Source: Rhodococcus sp. ARC_M5
Lineage (GTDB): Bacteria; Actinomycetota; Actinomycetes; Mycobacteriales; Mycobacteriaceae
Direction of reading: 5' to 3'
Assembly: GCF_022810405.1 (NCBI RefSeq)
Contig: NZ_JALGQE010000009.1
Coordinates: 62,001 to 126,000, forward strand
Length of the DNA stretch: 64,000 nucleotides
In this document: positions 33,170 to 45,108 of the stretch, one piece after another
Position numbering within the stretch: the stretch's first letter is position 1
Layout of the letters: each line of letters begins with the position of its first letter
Program-made: the position numbers and the translations under genes
Notes under the pieces: generated by a model
What the model saw: the letters and a program-made list of their open reading frames with translations, nothing else
Told to the model about the DNA's origin: nothing
The model's database searches: none

Positions 33170-35022
33170 CCAGGCCTACGCCTGCTCCACGCCGTCGGCC
33201 ACCGAGCCGAAAGCGTCTCGACTCGTCCACCTTTCGGTTCCGTCACGGCACCGGCCGCGTTCTGATGTACCTGGCGCTCGCCGTCGCGGCGGCCCAGTTG
33301 CTGTGGATTCAGGGATTCGATGCACCGAGGTTGTCGGCCGAGTCGGCGTCCCAACGCACCACCACGCTCGTGGATCCGGCGATGCGTGGATCCATCCTGG
33401 ACCGGAACGGCAATCCGATCGCCTTCACGATGGAGGCCAAAGCGCTGACGTTCCAACCGGTTCGGGTTCGCAAGGAACTCGACGAGGCCCGGGCGAAGGA
33501 CCCGACCGAGCCGGAGACGGAGCAGTACCTCGAGGACATCGCCGCACGCATCCACAGCGACCTCGGCGATGTGATCAGCGAGAAGGATCTGCTCGCGAAG
33601 CTGAAGAGCAACGACGAATTCACCTACCTCGCCCGCGGGGTGGACGCCACCGTGGCGTCGAAGATCAGCAAGGATTTCAAGCAGGTCGGACTCGAGCGTC
33701 AGGACATCCGTGAGTACCCGGGCGGATCGCTGGCCGGGAACATCGTCGGTGCCACCGGATGGGACGGACACGGCCTGCTCGGTCTGGAGGATTCGCTCGA
33801 CGCGACCCTGGCCGGAACCGACGGTTCGCAGACCTATGACCGAGGATCCGACGGTGCCGTCATTCCCGGAAGCTGGCGAGACAAGCAGCCGGCCGTCAAC
33901 GGTTCCAACGTCGAACTGACCATCGATGCAGATCTGCAGTACTACGTGCAGCAGCAGGTGCAGTTGGCGAAGGATCTGTCGGGAGCGAAGAACGCCTCGG
34001 CGTACGTGCAGGATTCGCACACCGGCGAGGTGCTCGCCATGTCGAACGACAACACCTTCAACCCCGGTATCGGAGTCGGCAACAACGAGCGCACCAAGGA
34101 AATGGGCAATCTGCCCGTCACCACGCCGTTCGAGCCCGGCTCGGTGAACAAGATCATCACCGCGGCCGCAGCCATCGAGTACGGACTCACCACACCCGAC
34201 GAGGTGCTGCAGGTGCCGGGCAGCATCTTCATGTCCGGCGTGTCGGTCAAGGATGCGTGGGACCACGGCGTCGCGCCGTACACGTCGACCGGCGTGTTCG
34301 GTAAGTCGTCCAACGTCGGCACCCTCATGCTGGCGCAGCGCGTCGGTGAGGATCGCTACGCCGACATGCTCACCCGATTCGGTCTCGGTCAACGCAGCGA
34401 CGTCGGTCTGCCCGGCGAGAGCGCGGGAAACGTGCCGAGCCGCGATCAGTGGTCGGGCGGTACGTTCGCCAACCTTCCCATCGGGCAGGGACTGTCCATG
34501 ACGCTGCTGCAGATGACCGGGATGTACCAGGCCATCGCCAACGACGGGGTCCGCATCCCGCCGCGAATCGTCGAAGCGACGGTGGACGCCAACGGTCAGC
34601 GAACCGAGACACAGCAGCCCGACGGGGTGTACGTGGTCAGTCCCGATACCGCGAAGACCGTCCGGAACATGTTCCGATCCGTCACCCAGGACGACACCGG
34701 AAACCAGCGCGGTACCGGAGTTGCCGCGGGGGTCGAGGGTTACCAGATCAGTGGCAAGACAGGTACGGCTCAGCAGGTCGACCCCGAGTGCAAGTGCTAC
34801 TCGAACTCGAACTACTGGATCACGTTCGCCGGTATCGCGCCCGCGGACGACCCCCGCTACGTGATCGGGATCATGCTCGACGCCCCGACTCGCAGCGCCG
34901 ACGGTTCGGGCGGCCAGTCGGCCGCGCCGCTGTTCCACAACATCGCCAGCTGGATGCTCCAACGGGACAGCGTGCCGATGTCTGCCGACCCCGGACCCAA
35001 GCTGGTTCTGCAGGCGGACTGA
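33166..35022 (+). CDS. pbpB: Septal transpeptidase PbpB (FtsI/PBP3)
   Basis: A 618-residue class B penicillin-binding protein that cross-links septal peptidoglycan. One membrane segment (about residues 30-48) anchors it, and the N-terminal pedestal follows. The transpeptidase domain carries the nucleophile Ser326 in GSVNK, SSN at 381-383 and KTGT at 531-534. The start is GTG overlapping the ftsL stop. A short Cys pair in DPECKCY follows the KTGT motif. The 157-bp gap to murE contains TAATCT (35079-35084) as a possible internal promoter. Confidence 0.95.
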   Translation: MTRPTPAPRRRPPSRKRLDSSTFRFRHGTGRVLMYLALAVAAAQLLWIQGFDAPRLSAESASQRTTTLVDPAMRGSILDRNGNPIAFTMEAKALTFQPVRVRKELDEARAKDPTEPETEQYLEDIAARIHSDLGDVISEKDLLAKLKSNDEFTYLARGVDATVASKISKDFKQVGLERQDIREYPGGSLAGNIVGATGWDGHGLLGLEDSLDATLAGTDGSQTYDRGSDGAVIPGSWRDKQPAVNGSNVELTIDADLQYYVQQQVQLAKDLSGAKNASAYVQDSHTGEVLAMSNDNTFNPGIGVGNNERTKEMGNLPVTTPFEPGSVNKIITAAAAIEYGLTTPDEVLQVPGSIFMSGVSVKDAWDHGVAPYTSTGVFGKSSNVGTLMLAQRVGEDRYADMLTRFGLGQRSDVGLPGESAGNVPSRDQWSGGTFANLPIGQGLSMTLLQMTGMYQAIANDGVRIPPRIVEATVDANGQRTETQQPDGVYVVSPDTAKTVRNMFRSVTQDDTGNQRGTGVAAGVEGYQISGKTGTAQQVDPECKCYSNSNYWITFAGIAPADDPRYVIGIMLDAPTRSADGSGGQSAAPLFHNIASWMLQRDSVPMSADPGPKLVLQAD

Positions 35023-35179
35023 GATCCCGACCCGCCGGTCGAGAGTCGGGGTGGCGACACCACCATCCCGGACGCCGGTAATCTGACACATCGGCTCGGA
35101 CGTGTTCGTTCGGCTGTCGCCGCGGCGTGATCGAGCCGCGGCAGGCGCGCGGCCGGCAGTAGAGAGGAAGGGAGCAGGA

Positions 35180-36781
35180 GTGACTGTGTCATCGGATTCA
35201 CACCCGGCTCCGGGTTCACGTCCGGCGCATCCACCACACACCGAAGTTCGGGAGGTGGCGTCCGCGGTCGGTGCAACGATCGGCGAGGGCGACCCCGCCG
35301 GTGTGAGTGTGACCGGTATCGATCTGAGAGCACAGTCCGTTGTTCCCGGCGATCTCTTCGCAGCACTGCCCGGATCTTCTCGACACGGTGCCGAGTTCGT
35401 CGCCGACGCGGTCGACCGTGGTGCGGTGGCGGTGCTCACCGATCCGGCCGGACTGGAGATCGTGCGGGGAGCGCTCGCAGGCACGGATCGACAGGTTCCG
35501 GTACTCGTCCACGATCATCCGCGCCAGGTACTGGGGGCGGTCTCCGCGCTGGTGTACGGCAACCCGTCGACGAAGATGACCGTCATCGGTATCACCGGTA
35601 CGTCGGGAAAGACGACGACGTCCTATCTACTCGAAGCCGGCCTGACCGCGGCCGGTCGTCGGTGCGGTCTGATCGGCACCATCGAGACACGTGTTCTGGG
35701 CCGGCATGTACCGAGCGCGCTCACCACGCCCGAGGCTCCGCAACTCCATGCTCTCTTCGCGGTCATGGTCGAGGAGGGTGTCGACACGGTGGTCATGGAA
35801 GTGTCCTCGCACGCATTGTCGCTCGGCCGGGTCGACGGCACCCGCTTCGCGATCGGTGCATTCACCAATCTTTCGCAGGATCACCTCGACTTTCACAATT
35901 CTCTCGAGGACTACTTCTCGGCCAAGAGCCGATTGTTCGCGGCCGACTCGGCGGTTCGTGCCGACACCGCCGTGGTCTGTGTCGACGACGCGTGGGGCGT
36001 TCGGATGGCAGAGATCGCTCGATCGGCCGGGTCGACCGTGGTGACCGCGTCGACCGGTGCCGATTCGCAGTGGACGGTGTCGGACTGGGCCAAGCACGAC
36101 GACGGCACGCAGTCGTTCACCGTCGCCGATCCGCAGGGTGCGTCGCTGCCGGTCTCGGTCCGGTTGCCGGGGCGCTACAACGTCGCCAACACCGTCCTCG
36201 CGTTGGCGACCTGCGCGACGGCCGGGGCCGATGTGCGCAGCGCCCTGGCCGGGGTCGCGACGGTCGACGTACCCGGTCGCGTGCAGCGGATCGATCGTGG
36301 GCAGAACTTCCTGGCGGTGGTCGACTACGCGCACAAGCCTGCTGCCGTCGAGGCCGTGCTGGCGACGCTGCGCGAATCCTCGCGCGGACGGATCGCGGTG
36401 GTGCTCGGAGCAGGTGGCGACCGCGACACCGCAAAGCGTCCGCTGATGGGTGCAGCCGGAACGCGCGGTGCCGAGCTGCTGGTGGTGACCGACGACAACC
36501 CGCGCAGCGAGGACCCGGCCGCCATTCGGCAGGCCGTCGAGGACGGTGCTCTGTCGGTGCCCGAAGAGGCCCGCGGTGAAATAAGGAACGTGGCAGGCCG
36601 CGCAGCGGCGATCGAACAGGCCGTGGCGTGGGCACGCGAAGGGGATGTTGTGTTGATCGCAGGTAAAGGGCACGAGACCGGCCAAGAGGTAGCGGGCGTG
36701 AAGCATCCGTTCGACGATCGAGTGGTCCTGGCCTCGGCCATCGATGCGCGTCGGGTCGGCACGAGCGCGGGCGTACGGTGA
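35180..36781 (+). CDS. murE: UDP-MurNAc-tripeptide synthetase MurE (meso-DAP adding)
   Basis: A 533-residue Mur ligase adding meso-diaminopimelate to UDP-MurNAc-L-Ala-D-Glu with ATP. The P-loop [11 protein letters not shown] lies near residue 137, followed by [12 protein letters not shown] and [19 protein letters not shown] carries the DNPR motif that marks the DAP-specific enzymes. GTG 35180 has GGGAG about 6 nt upstream; GTG 35186 is possible. The stop overlaps murF in GTGA. Confidence 0.94.
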   Translation: MTVSSDSHPAPGSRPAHPPHTEVREVASAVGATIGEGDPAGVSVTGIDLRAQSVVPGDLFAALPGSSRHGAEFVADAVDRGAVAVLTDPAGLEIVRGALAGTDRQVPVLVHDHPRQVLGAVSALVYGNPSTKMTVIGITGTSGKTTTSYLLEAGLTAAGRRCGLIGTIETRVLGRHVPSALTTPEAPQLHALFAVMVEEGVDTVVMEVSSHALSLGRVDGTRFAIGAFTNLSQDHLDFHNSLEDYFSAKSRLFAADSAVRADTAVVCVDDAWGVRMAEIARSAGSTVVTASTGADSQWTVSDWAKHDDGTQSFTVADPQGASLPVSVRLPGRYNVANTVLALATCATAGADVRSALAGVATVDVPGRVQRIDRGQNFLAVVDYAHKPAAVEAVLATLRESSRGRIAVVLGAGGDRDTAKRPLMGAAGTRGAELLVVTDDNPRSEDPAAIRQAVEDGALSVPEEARGEIRNVAGRAAAIEQAVAWAREGDVVLIAGKGHETGQEVAGVKHPFDDRVVLASAIDARRVGTSAGVR

Positions 36782-38286
36782 TCCCACTCTCGATCGACCG
36801 CATCGCCGAGATCGTCGGAGGCACGGTGCACGACGTGCCGGATCCGACGGTCGTTGTGCCTGGGCCGGTGGAGTTCGACTCCCGCAAGGTGACCCCCGGC
36901 AGTGTCTTCCTCGCCCTTCCCGGCGCGAAGGTGGACGGTCACGACCACGCCGCCGACGCGGTGGCCGCAGGTGCGGCACTGGTGCTGGCCGCGCGTCCGG
37001 TGGGCGTACCGGCCGTGGTCGTCCGTCCGGTTCCGCACGACAGTCGCGCAATGGCGCTCGAGAACGACCCGGACGGCTCCGGTTCGGCGGTGTTGACTGC
37101 ACTCGGCGCTCTGGCCCGGGCCTCGGTGCTCGAGTTGAGCGCCGAGCACGGCCTGACCGTCGTCGGCGTGACGGGATCCTCGGGGAAGACCTCCACCAAG
37201 GATCTGATCTCTGCAGTTCTCGAGCCCCTGGGCTCGGTGGTGGCACCGCCCGGATCGTTCAACAACGAACTGGGACATCCGTGGACGGCGCTGCGGGCCG
37301 ATGCCGAGACCGATTTCCTGTGTCTGGAGTTGTCCGCCCGCGGAATCGGCCACATCGCCGAACTCGCCACGCTCGCACCGCCCCGGATCGGGGTGGTGCT
37401 CAACGTCGGAACCGCGCACCTGGGCGAGTTCGGCTCGCGCGCAGCCATCGCACTGGCGAAAGGCGAACTGGTCGAAGCTCTGCCGAGTGCTGCCGACGGG
37501 GGAGTGGCGATTCTCAACATCGATGACCGTCTCGTCGCCGAGATGGCGACGCGCACAACGGCATCCGTCGTCACGGTGGGACGCAACGCAGATGCCGACA
37601 TCAGAGCGACCGACGTGCAGGTCGACACCGACGCCCGGGCGTCGTTCACGCTCGAGTGCGCAGCGGGCACGGCAGCGATCACCCTGGCCGTGCACGGTGA
37701 GCATCAGGTCGGCAACGCTCTCGCAGCAGCGGCCGTCGCACTCGAGTGCGGGGCAACGCTGGCGCAGGTCGCCGAGGCGCTCGGGGCAGCCGCGCCGACG
37801 TCGATCAGGCGGATGGATGTGCGCACCCGTGCCGACGGCGTCACTGTCGTCAACGATTCGTACAACGCCAACCCCGATTCGATGCGCGCTGCGCTCAAGG
37901 CACTGGTGTCGATGTCGCGTCGCGACGACGGACCGAAACGCCGCAGCTGGGCGGTGCTGGGGGAGATGGGCGAACTGGGTGCCGACTCTGTGGTCGAGCA
38001 CGACGCGATCGGCCGCCTCGCGGTGCGCCTGGACGTCGACCGTCTGATCATCGTCGACAGCGGTCGTCCCACTCGGGCGCTGCACCAGGGTGCCGTCATG
38101 GAGGGTTCGTGGGGCGAGGAGTCGATGCTGGTCCCCGATCGTGAGTCGGCGATAGAGGTACTGCTCGACGAGGTGCGTCCCGGCGACATCGTGCTGGTGA
38201 AGGCCTCTCAGTCCGGTGCCATGTGGACCGTCGCAGACGCTTTGTTGGCCGATGCATCGAGCGCCGCTGCGGAGGGTGAGCAGTGA
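36778..38286 (+). CDS. murF: UDP-MurNAc-tripeptide:D-Ala-D-Ala ligase MurF
   Basis: A 502-residue Mur ligase that completes the pentapeptide precursor with D-Ala-D-Ala. ATP site [12 protein letters not shown] lies near residue 130. [21 protein letters not shown] and [15 protein letters not shown] are family motifs, and the N-terminus [15 protein letters not shown] fits the family. GTG start within the murE stop (GTGA), and the same overlap with mraY. Confidence 0.94.
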   Translation: MIPLSIDRIAEIVGGTVHDVPDPTVVVPGPVEFDSRKVTPGSVFLALPGAKVDGHDHAADAVAAGAALVLAARPVGVPAVVVRPVPHDSRAMALENDPDGSGSAVLTALGALARASVLELSAEHGLTVVGVTGSSGKTSTKDLISAVLEPLGSVVAPPGSFNNELGHPWTALRADAETDFLCLELSARGIGHIAELATLAPPRIGVVLNVGTAHLGEFGSRAAIALAKGELVEALPSAADGGVAILNIDDRLVAEMATRTTASVVTVGRNADADIRATDVQVDTDARASFTLECAAGTAAITLAVHGEHQVGNALAAAAVALECGATLAQVAEALGAAAPTSIRRMDVRTRADGVTVVNDSYNANPDSMRAALKALVSMSRRDDGPKRRSWAVLGEMGELGADSVVEHDAIGRLAVRLDVDRLIIVDSGRPTRALHQGAVMEGSWGEESMLVPDRESAIEVLLDEVRPGDIVLVKASQSGAMWTVADALLADASSAAAEGEQ

Positions 38287-39368
38287 GGCAGATCCTGTTC
38301 GCCGGCGGCATCGCGCTCGCGGTCGCGATTCTGCTGACCCCGGTGCTGATCAAGGCGTTCTCGAACCAGGGTTTCGGCCAGGAGATTCGCGTCGAAGGCC
38401 CGGCGAGTCACCAGTCCAAGCGCGGCACTCCCACGATGGGCGGCGTCGCGATTCTGGTCGGTATCTGGGCCGGTTACTGGGGCTCGCATCTGATCGGTAT
38501 CGGGTACGACGCCGACGGTCCGTCGGCCTCGGCCCTGCTGGTTCTCGGCCTGACCACGGTGCTCGGCCTGGTCGGCTTTCTCGACGACTTCATCAAGATC
38601 CGCAAGCAGCGCAACCTGGGTCTGAACGCGACCGGGAAGTACGTCGGTCAGATAACGGCTGCCGTGCTGTTCGCAATCCTGGTGTTGCAGTTTCGCAGCG
38701 ACAGTGGTCTCACCCCGGGCAGCACCCAACTGTCGTACGTTCGCGACATCGCCACCTGGTCGATGTCCGCGGTCGTCTTCGTGTTCTTCGTCTGTCTGCT
38801 CGTGATCGCGTGGTCCAACTCGGTCAACCTCACCGACGGACTCGACGGCCTCGCCGCCGGGTCGATGACCCTGGTGCTCGGCGCATACACCGTCATCACC
38901 TTCTGGCAGTACCGCCAGGCGTGCGCAGGCCCCTCCGGGCCCGCCCCCGGTTGCTACGACGTTCGAGATCCCCTCGACCTGGCCCTGGTCTGTGCGTCCG
39001 CTGCCGGTGCGTGCATCGGCTTCCTGTGGTGGAACGCCGCGCCGGCGAAGATCTTCATGGGTGACACCGGCTCTCTTGCCCTCGGCGGTCTGATCGCCGG
39101 TCTGTCGGTGGTGACGAAGACGGAGCTGATCATGGTGGTCATCGGTGCGCTGTTCGTCGCGGAGGCCGCGTCGGTCGTCATCCAGGTGGCGGTGTTCCGA
39201 TCCAGTCGCCGACGCGTGTTCCGGATGGCCCCGTTCCATCATCACTTCGAGCTGGCCGGTTGGGCCGAGACAACGGTGATCATCCGATTCTGGCTGCTGG
39301 CCGCCATTGCGTCGGCCGTCGGACTCGCCCTGTTCTACAGCGAATATCTCGCTGCTGTCGGCGGATAG
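38283..39368 (+). CDS. mraY: Phospho-MurNAc-pentapeptide translocase MraY
   Basis: A 361-residue polytopic enzyme with ten membrane segments that makes lipid I from the UDP precursor and undecaprenyl phosphate. [10 protein letters not shown] (about residues 42-51), [28 protein letters not shown] and the [10 protein letters not shown] loop carry the Asp and His residues that bind Mg2+ and substrate. It overlaps murF and lies 3 bp before murD. Confidence 0.95.
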   Translation: MRQILFAGGIALAVAILLTPVLIKAFSNQGFGQEIRVEGPASHQSKRGTPTMGGVAILVGIWAGYWGSHLIGIGYDADGPSASALLVLGLTTVLGLVGFLDDFIKIRKQRNLGLNATGKYVGQITAAVLFAILVLQFRSDSGLTPGSTQLSYVRDIATWSMSAVVFVFFVCLLVIAWSNSVNLTDGLDGLAAGSMTLVLGAYTVITFWQYRQACAGPSGPAPGCYDVRDPLDLALVCASAAGACIGFLWWNAAPAKIFMGDTGSLALGGLIAGLSVVTKTELIMVVIGALFVAEAASVVIQVAVFRSSRRRVFRMAPFHHHFELAGWAETTVIIRFWLLAAIASAVGLALFYSEYLAAVGG

Positions 39369-39371
39369 CGC

Positions 39372-40832
39372 ATGGACGAATCCTCGACCGAGCTGACCTG
39401 GTTGCGCGGCAGTTCGGTGCTGGTGACCGGTGCCCGTGTGTCCGGACTCGCCGTCGTCCGACCGTTGCTCGATCTCGGTGCCGTCGTCACGGTTGCCGAT
39501 TCGAGTCGTGCCGCGCTGGACGATGCGTCGAAACTGGGTGCGGCGGTGGTGCTGCAGGACGACCTGCTCGGCGATCCTGCGGCGCTCGCTGCGTTTTCGC
39601 TCGTCGTCACCAGCCCCGGCTTCCGGCCCGATTCGCCGGTGCTGGCGGCCGCAACGAACCGAGGCATTCCGGTGTGGGGCGATGTCGAGTTGTCCTGGCA
39701 CGTGGACCGGGCGGAGCTGTACGGCCCCAGAACTCGCTGGCTGGTGGTCACCGGAACCAACGGAAAGACGACCACCACCTCGATGCTCGCCTCGATCCTC
39801 GACGCCGCCGGTATCGAGTCGGTGGCCTGCGGCAACATCGGACTCCCCATCGCCGACGCGTTGCGCGGTACCCCGCATCCGAGTGTGCTCGCCGTCGAGT
39901 TGTCGTCGTTCCAGTTGTTCTGGGCCCCGTCGGTGCGTCCGGCGGCGGGGGTGGTGCTCAACATCGCCGAGGATCATCTGGATTGGCACGGCGGGATGGA
40001 CGGATACGTCCAGGCCAAGGCTCGTGCGTTGACCGGCGAAGTGGCGGTGGTCGGTCTCGACGACTCTCGGGCGGCGAGTTTGTCGATCGGGTCTCCGGCG
40101 TCGACCGTTGTCGGTTTCCGTTTGGGTGAGCCGGCCTCGGGTGAGCTGGGGGTTCGGGCAGGGACGCTCGTGGACGACGCCTTCGGCGAGAACGTCGATC
40201 TCCTCCCCGCCGACGAAGTCGAGCCGAGTGGACCGTCCGGCATTCTCGATGCGCTCGCGGCAGGCGCGCTGGCTCGGTCGATCGGCGTGGAGCCCGGCGC
40301 TGTTCGGGTGGGATTGCAGACGTATCGGGTCGGGCCGCATCGGGCGGCGGTGGTACGCGAGGTCGGCGGGGTGACGTTCATCGACGATTCGAAGGCGACG
40401 AATCCGCATGCTGCTCGCTCGTCGATCGCTGCGCACGATCGTGTCGTGTGGATCGCGGGCGGGTTGCTGAAGGGTGCGGTGATCGACGATCTGGTGGTCG
40501 ACATCGCCGATCGACTGGTTGCCGCAGTCGTCCTCGGGCGCGATGGGATGCAGATCGCAGAGGCTTTGGCGCGACACGCGCCCGATGTTCCGGTCGTCAG
40601 GCTCCCTTCGGGAGACGATGCTGGTGTGACTCATGGTGCTGAAGATGCTGATGCGGTGATGCGGGCCGTCGTGGCCCACGCGGCCGAACTTGCCGCGTCG
40701 GGGGACACCGTCCTGCTGGCCCCGGCCGCCGCGTCACTGGACATGTTCGCCGACTACGGTCACCGCGGCCGCAGCTTCGCCGAATCCGTCCAGCTTCTCG
40801 ACGCCACCGACATCGGATCGCAGCGATCGTGA
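39372..40832 (+). CDS. murD: UDP-MurNAc-L-alanine:D-glutamate ligase MurD
   Basis: A 486-residue Mur ligase adding D-glutamate. VTGARVSGLAVVRPL (about residues 17-31) forms the UDP-binding domain, VTGTNGKTTTTSML is the ATP loop, and CGNIGLPI and LSSFQLFWAP follow. The C-terminal region has DDSKATNPHAA and LLAPAAASLDMFADYGHRG. ATG start; GTGA overlap with ftsW. Confidence 0.94.
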   Translation: MDESSTELTWLRGSSVLVTGARVSGLAVVRPLLDLGAVVTVADSSRAALDDASKLGAAVVLQDDLLGDPAALAAFSLVVTSPGFRPDSPVLAAATNRGIPVWGDVELSWHVDRAELYGPRTRWLVVTGTNGKTTTTSMLASILDAAGIESVACGNIGLPIADALRGTPHPSVLAVELSSFQLFWAPSVRPAAGVVLNIAEDHLDWHGGMDGYVQAKARALTGEVAVVGLDDSRAASLSIGSPASTVVGFRLGEPASGELGVRAGTLVDDAFGENVDLLPADEVEPSGPSGILDALAAGALARSIGVEPGAVRVGLQTYRVGPHRAAVVREVGGVTFIDDSKATNPHAARSSIAAHDRVVWIAGGLLKGAVIDDLVVDIADRLVAAVVLGRDGMQIAEALARHAPDVPVVRLPSGDDAGVTHGAEDADAVMRAVVAHAAELAASGDTVLLAPAAASLDMFADYGHRGRSFAESVQLLDATDIGSQRS

Positions 40833-42415
40833 CCGCGGCAGTACAGGCACCGCGCCCACCTCGTCGTACCACCGCTCCACGCACCCGAATCGGCCTGTGG
40901 TTCGGCCGGCCGCTCGCGTCCTTCCATCTCGTCGTCACGATCGCCGTCCTGCTCACGGTGTTGGGACTGGTGATGGTGCTGTCGGCGTCGTCCGCCGAGT
41001 CCTTCGCAGCCGATGAATCCGGTTACGCGCTCTTCACCCAGCAGCTGATCGGTGTCGCGCTGGGAGTCGTCGCGTTCTACGTCGCTCTCCGGCTGCCGGT
41101 TCGGTACCTCAGGAAGCTGTCGTTCCCGCTGTTCCTGGTCTCGATCACCATGCTGATGCTGGTGCTGATTCCGGGCATCGGTGCCGAACGCCAGGGTGCA
41201 CGCCGCTGGTTCGATTTCGGCGTCGTGTCCTTCCAGCCGTCCGAGCTGGCCAAGGTCGCACTGGTTCTGTGGGGTGCGCACCTGCTGGCTTCGCGTCGCA
41301 GCGAACACGGCAACATCAAGTCGCTGCTGGTGCCGCTCTTGCCTGCGGGTCTGCTGATGTGTCTGCTCGTCGTACTGCAGCCGAACCTGAGTACCGCCAT
41401 CGCCCTCGGCATCATCCTGGTGGCGCTGCTGTGGTTCGCGGGCCTCAATGCCCGGCTGTTCGGTGCGGTGCTGATGACCGGTTTGGCATTGGCAACCGTT
41501 CTCGCGTTCACAGCCGGCTATCGATCCAATCGCGTCAAGGCCTGGCTCAACCCGGGTGAGGACACCCAGGGTCTGTCATATCAGTCGACTCAGGCCAAGT
41601 ATTCGCTCGCCGACGGCGGAATGTTCGGTCGTGGGCTCGGTCAGAGCCGCGCGAAGTGGAGTTACCTACCCAACGCCCACAACGACTTCATCTTCGCCAT
41701 CATCGGCGAGGAACTCGGAATGATCGGCTGCCTCGCAGTCATCGGACTGTTCGGCCTCTTCGTCTACACCGGGCTGCGGATCGCCATGCGTTCGGTCGAT
41801 CCGTTCCTGCGCCTACTGACCGCGGGTGCCACGTGCTGGGTGTTCGGTCAGGCCATGATCAACATCGGCTACGTCGTCGGGCTGCTGCCGGTGACCGGTC
41901 TGCAGCTGCCGCTGGTGTCCTACGGCGGTACCTCCACCGCGATCACGCTGCTGATGTTCGGAATCATCGCAAGCGCCGCCCGACACGAACCGGAGGCGAT
42001 CGCAGCCCTGCACGCGGGGCAGGAGGGCCGTATTGCGCGGGCGCTGAAACTGCCGCTGCCCGCCGTGTTCTCGCCCAAGCGAGCCGCGATGGCGCGGTCG
42101 AAGTCCACTCGCCCCACGTTGGCGGCGCAGGATCGCAAGCGGCTCGAGTCCCGTAAGGGCCAGGGCAAGGACGGCCGTGCAGCGAGGGCAGCCGAGCCGG
42201 GCCGTACTCGCACACGAGCCTCCAGTTCCAGGACGAACACGATGTCTCCGAAATCGACCGGCTATCGGGGCGAGTCGTCCCGCGGGAATCCCCGGCGCAG
42301 TGAGCCAGTCCGGCGAGAGCCCGCTGCGGGGTCGCGATCGGCCCAGCGTCCTCGGCCGGAACCACAACCCGGTCGCCCACCCGTTCGCTCGGGTGAGCGA
42401 GGATATCGACGGTGA
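40829..42415 (+). CDS. ftsW: SEDS-family septal glycosyltransferase FtsW
   Basis: A 528-residue polytopic protein with ten membrane segments that polymerises lipid II at the septum together with PbpB. The SEDS motifs [36 protein letters not shown] and [10 protein letters not shown] are intact. From about residue 400 a long cytosolic tail rich in Arg, Ser and Pro follows. In M. tuberculosis a FtsW tail contacts FtsZ. GTG start overlapping the murD stop; the end overlaps murG. Confidence 0.95.
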   Translation: MTAAVQAPRPPRRTTAPRTRIGLWFGRPLASFHLVVTIAVLLTVLGLVMVLSASSAESFAADESGYALFTQQLIGVALGVVAFYVALRLPVRYLRKLSFPLFLVSITMLMLVLIPGIGAERQGARRWFDFGVVSFQPSELAKVALVLWGAHLLASRRSEHGNIKSLLVPLLPAGLLMCLLVVLQPNLSTAIALGIILVALLWFAGLNARLFGAVLMTGLALATVLAFTAGYRSNRVKAWLNPGEDTQGLSYQSTQAKYSLADGGMFGRGLGQSRAKWSYLPNAHNDFIFAIIGEELGMIGCLAVIGLFGLFVYTGLRIAMRSVDPFLRLLTAGATCWVFGQAMINIGYVVGLLPVTGLQLPLVSYGGTSTAITLLMFGIIASAARHEPEAIAALHAGQEGRIARALKLPLPAVFSPKRAAMARSKSTRPTLAAQDRKRLESRKGQGKDGRAARAAEPGRTRTRASSSRTNTMSPKSTGYRGESSRGNPRRSEPVRREPAAGSRSAQRPRPEPQPGRPPVRSGERGYRR

Positions 42416-43554
42416 AGCAGACATCTCGACCTATTTCCGTAGTGGTGGCCGGCGGCGGAACGGCCGGGCATATCGAGCCTGCGCTCGCTGTGGCCGACGC
42501 GCTGCGTGTCCTCGACCCCACCGTCACCGTCACCGCTCTCGGCAGCAGCCGCGGGTTGGAGACGACGCTCGTCCCGGCTCGCGGGTACGCACTGGAACTC
42601 ATCCCGCCTGTTCCGCTGCCCCGTAAGCCCACCGTCGACCTGCTCAAGCTGCCGCTGCGCGTCGTGCGATCGGTGCGCCGTACTCGGGAGATCTTCGCGG
42701 CCGTGGAGGCCGACGTACTCGTCGGATTCGGCGGCTATGTCGCGTTGCCTGCCTATCTCGCTGCCCGCGGTCGACTGTTCGGCCGTGGCGGCCGAATTCC
42801 TGTGGTCATCCACGAGGCCAACGCGCGAGCGGGCATCGCCAACAAGGTCGGTGCCCGGTCCGCCCAGCGGGTGCTCGCAGCCGTCGCCGGGTCGGGTATC
42901 GCCGCGCACGGAGCTGCCGATGCGGACGTGATCGGAATTCCCGTGCGTCCCACCATCACCGGACTCGACCGGGCTGCCGTCCGGGCGGAGGCCCGCGCCC
43001 ACTTCGGCCTGCCGGAGAACGGCCCTGTTCTCCTGGTGTTCGGCGGCTCGCAGGGGGCCCGGTCACTCAACGACGCGGTGTCCGGAGCCTCGGCAGCCCT
43101 CGCCGGTGCCGGTATCTCGGTTCTACATGCGCACGGTCCGAAGAACTCGCTCGACGTCGAGCAGAGCAATCCGGACGCGCCGTATGTCGCGTTGCCGTAC
43201 ATCGACCGGATGGATCTCGCGTATGCGGCCGCGGACCTGGCGATATGCCGGTCCGGTGCCATGACCGTCGCCGAGGTCTCCGCGACCGGGCTGCCTGCGA
43301 TCTACGTACCTCTCCCGCACGGGAACGGCGAACAGGAGCTCAATGCCCGTCCCGTGGTCGACGCCGGAGGTGGCATCCTGGTATCCGATGCGACACTGAC
43401 CGAGCAGTACGTGCGCGAGACGGTGGTGGCGCTGTTGGCCGATACCGACCGAATTGCCACCATGTCCCGTGCCGCGGCCGGTGCCGGGCACAAGGGCGCA
43501 GCAGCTGCCGTCGCGCAGATCGTGCTCGATACCGCGCACGCGGCGCGGCGCTGA
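42412..43554 (+). CDS. murG: Lipid II synthase MurG
   Basis: A 380-residue GT28 enzyme on the inner face of the membrane that adds GlcNAc from UDP-GlcNAc to lipid I. The N-terminal Gly loop [19 protein letters not shown] (about residues 9-27) and the second Gly motif [13 protein letters not shown] are typical. The donor site is in [26 protein letters not shown], split across the C-terminal domain. GTG start overlapping ftsW. Confidence 0.95.
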   Translation: MKQTSRPISVVVAGGGTAGHIEPALAVADALRVLDPTVTVTALGSSRGLETTLVPARGYALELIPPVPLPRKPTVDLLKLPLRVVRSVRRTREIFAAVEADVLVGFGGYVALPAYLAARGRLFGRGGRIPVVIHEANARAGIANKVGARSAQRVLAAVAGSGIAAHGAADADVIGIPVRPTITGLDRAAVRAEARAHFGLPENGPVLLVFGGSQGARSLNDAVSGASAALAGAGISVLHAHGPKNSLDVEQSNPDAPYVALPYIDRMDLAYAAADLAICRSGAMTVAEVSATGLPAIYVPLPHGNGEQELNARPVVDAGGGILVSDATLTEQYVRETVVALLADTDRIATMSRAAAGAGHKGAAAAVAQIVLDTAHAARR

Positions 43555-43599
43555 GCTGGGCGGCGTCGAGCATGCGAAGAGAACGAGGGAGACGTCCGC

Positions 43600-45108
43600 G
43601 TGACAACTGAGGGTGCGATGTCGGATCTGCCGGCGGAGCTCGAACGAGTACACATGGTGGGCATCGGTGGTGCCGGAATGTCCGGCATCGCGAGGATCCT
43701 GCTGGCTCGCGGGGGACAGGTGTCGGGTTCGGATGCCAAGGAATCGCGCGGCGTGCTCGCACTGCGTGCACGCGGTGCGCAGGTCCGCATCGGTCACGAC
43801 GCCAGCGCCCTGGACATGATCGACGGTGGACCCACCGTGGTGGTGACGACCCACGCCGCGATTCCCAAGACCAATCCCGAACTCGTCGAAGCGCGGGAGC
43901 GTGGAATCCCGGTGGTGCTGCGTCCGGCAGTGCTGTCCTCGCTCATGCAGGGGTACCGCACGTTGTTGGTCTCCGGTACGCATGGAAAGACGTCGACCAC
44001 ATCGATGCTGGTCGTCGCCCTCCAGCATTGCGGGTTCGACCCGTCCTTCGCCGTCGGGGGAGAGCTCAACGAAGCAGGAACCAACGCCCATCACGGCAGC
44101 GGAGACGTGTTCGTGGCCGAGGCGGACGAGAGTGACGGCTCGCTGCTGCAGTACGCCGCCAACGTCATCATCGTGACCAACATCGAGGCCGATCACCTGG
44201 ACCACTTCGGCACCACCGAGGCCTACGTGCAGGTGTTCGACGACTTCGCCGCGCTTCTCGGTCCAGGTGGTGTGCTCGTGGCGTGCATGGACGACCCCGG
44301 TTCGGCGGCGCTGGCCCGACGCGTGGTGGACAGGAACATGCCAGGAGTGACAGTGCTCGGCTACGGGTCCTCGGACGTCGACGCGGGGCCGGTCGAGATG
44401 GCCGTGCGTCTGTTGGCGTGGGAGCCCGAGGACATCGGTGGCGTCGCGCAGTTGCAGATCGCGGGTGAGGATGCGGCGCGCACGGTGCGGCTCGGCGTCC
44501 CCGGGCGGCACACTGCCCTCAATGCGTTGGCGGCGTTCGTCGCGGCGCGTCAGGTCGGTGCCGGTATCGAGGAACTGCTGGCCGGGCTCACCGGTTTCGG
44601 CGGCGTCCACCGGCGTTTCCAGTTCACCGGACGCGAGCACGGTGTCCGCGTGTTCGACGATTACGCCCATCATCCGACCGAGGTACGCGCGGTGTTGACC
44701 GCAGCACGGGCGCTCGTCGACGGTCAGGACCACGGGCGGGTGGTCGTGGTGTTCCAGCCGCACCTGTACTCGCGGACAGCGACGTTCGCCGAGGAATTCG
44801 GTGCCGCGTTGTCCTTGGCCGACGAGATCGTCGTGCTCGACGTGTACGGCGCGCGCGAGGAACCACTGCCGGGTGTGACGGGGGCGCTGGTTGCCGCCTC
44901 GGTCACCAAGCCGGTCAACTACCAGCCGGATCTGTCGTTGGTGGCCAAGCAGGTGGCCCATCTCAGCGTCCCGGGCGACGTCGTCATCACCATGGGTGCG
45001 GGAGACGTGACGATGCTCGGCGGACCGATTCTGGATGCACTTCGCTCGAAGACCGATTTCGGTGCTGCGACCGGCCGCGGTGTACCGAAGGATCGGCCGT
45101 CGACGTGA
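43600..45108 (+). CDS. murC: UDP-N-acetylmuramate:L-alanine ligase MurC
   Basis: A 502-residue Mur ligase that starts the stem peptide with L-alanine. [19 protein letters not shown] (about residues 17-35) is the UDP-binding start, [14 protein letters not shown] the ATP loop, and [10 protein letters not shown] and [14 protein letters not shown] complete the active site. GTG 43600 has GAGGGAG 8 nt upstream; ATG 43618 is also possible. The 45-bp gap to murG is the largest in this part of the operon. GTGA overlap with ftsQ. Confidence 0.95.
   Translation: MTTEGAMSDLPAELERVHMVGIGGAGMSGIARILLARGGQVSGSDAKESRGVLALRARGAQVRIGHDASALDMIDGGPTVVVTTHAAIPKTNPELVEARERGIPVVLRPAVLSSLMQGYRTLLVSGTHGKTSTTSMLVVALQHCGFDPSFAVGGELNEAGTNAHHGSGDVFVAEADESDGSLLQYAANVIIVTNIEADHLDHFGTTEAYVQVFDDFAALLGPGGVLVACMDDPGSAALARRVVDRNMPGVTVLGYGSSDVDAGPVEMAVRLLAWEPEDIGGVAQLQIAGEDAARTVRLGVPGRHTALNALAAFVAARQVGAGIEELLAGLTGFGGVHRRFQFTGREHGVRVFDDYAHHPTEVRAVLTAARALVDGQDHGRVVVVFQPHLYSRTATFAEEFGAALSLADEIVVLDVYGAREEPLPGVTGALVAASVTKPVNYQPDLSLVAKQVAHLSVPGDVVITMGAGDVTMLGGPILDALRSKTDFGAATGRGVPKDRPST

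Noticed and set aside
32716-35484. A 922-codon open frame on the minus strand
   Set aside because: It lies opposite ftsL, pbpB and murE, has low-complexity composition and no recognisable domain; a high-GC shadow frame.
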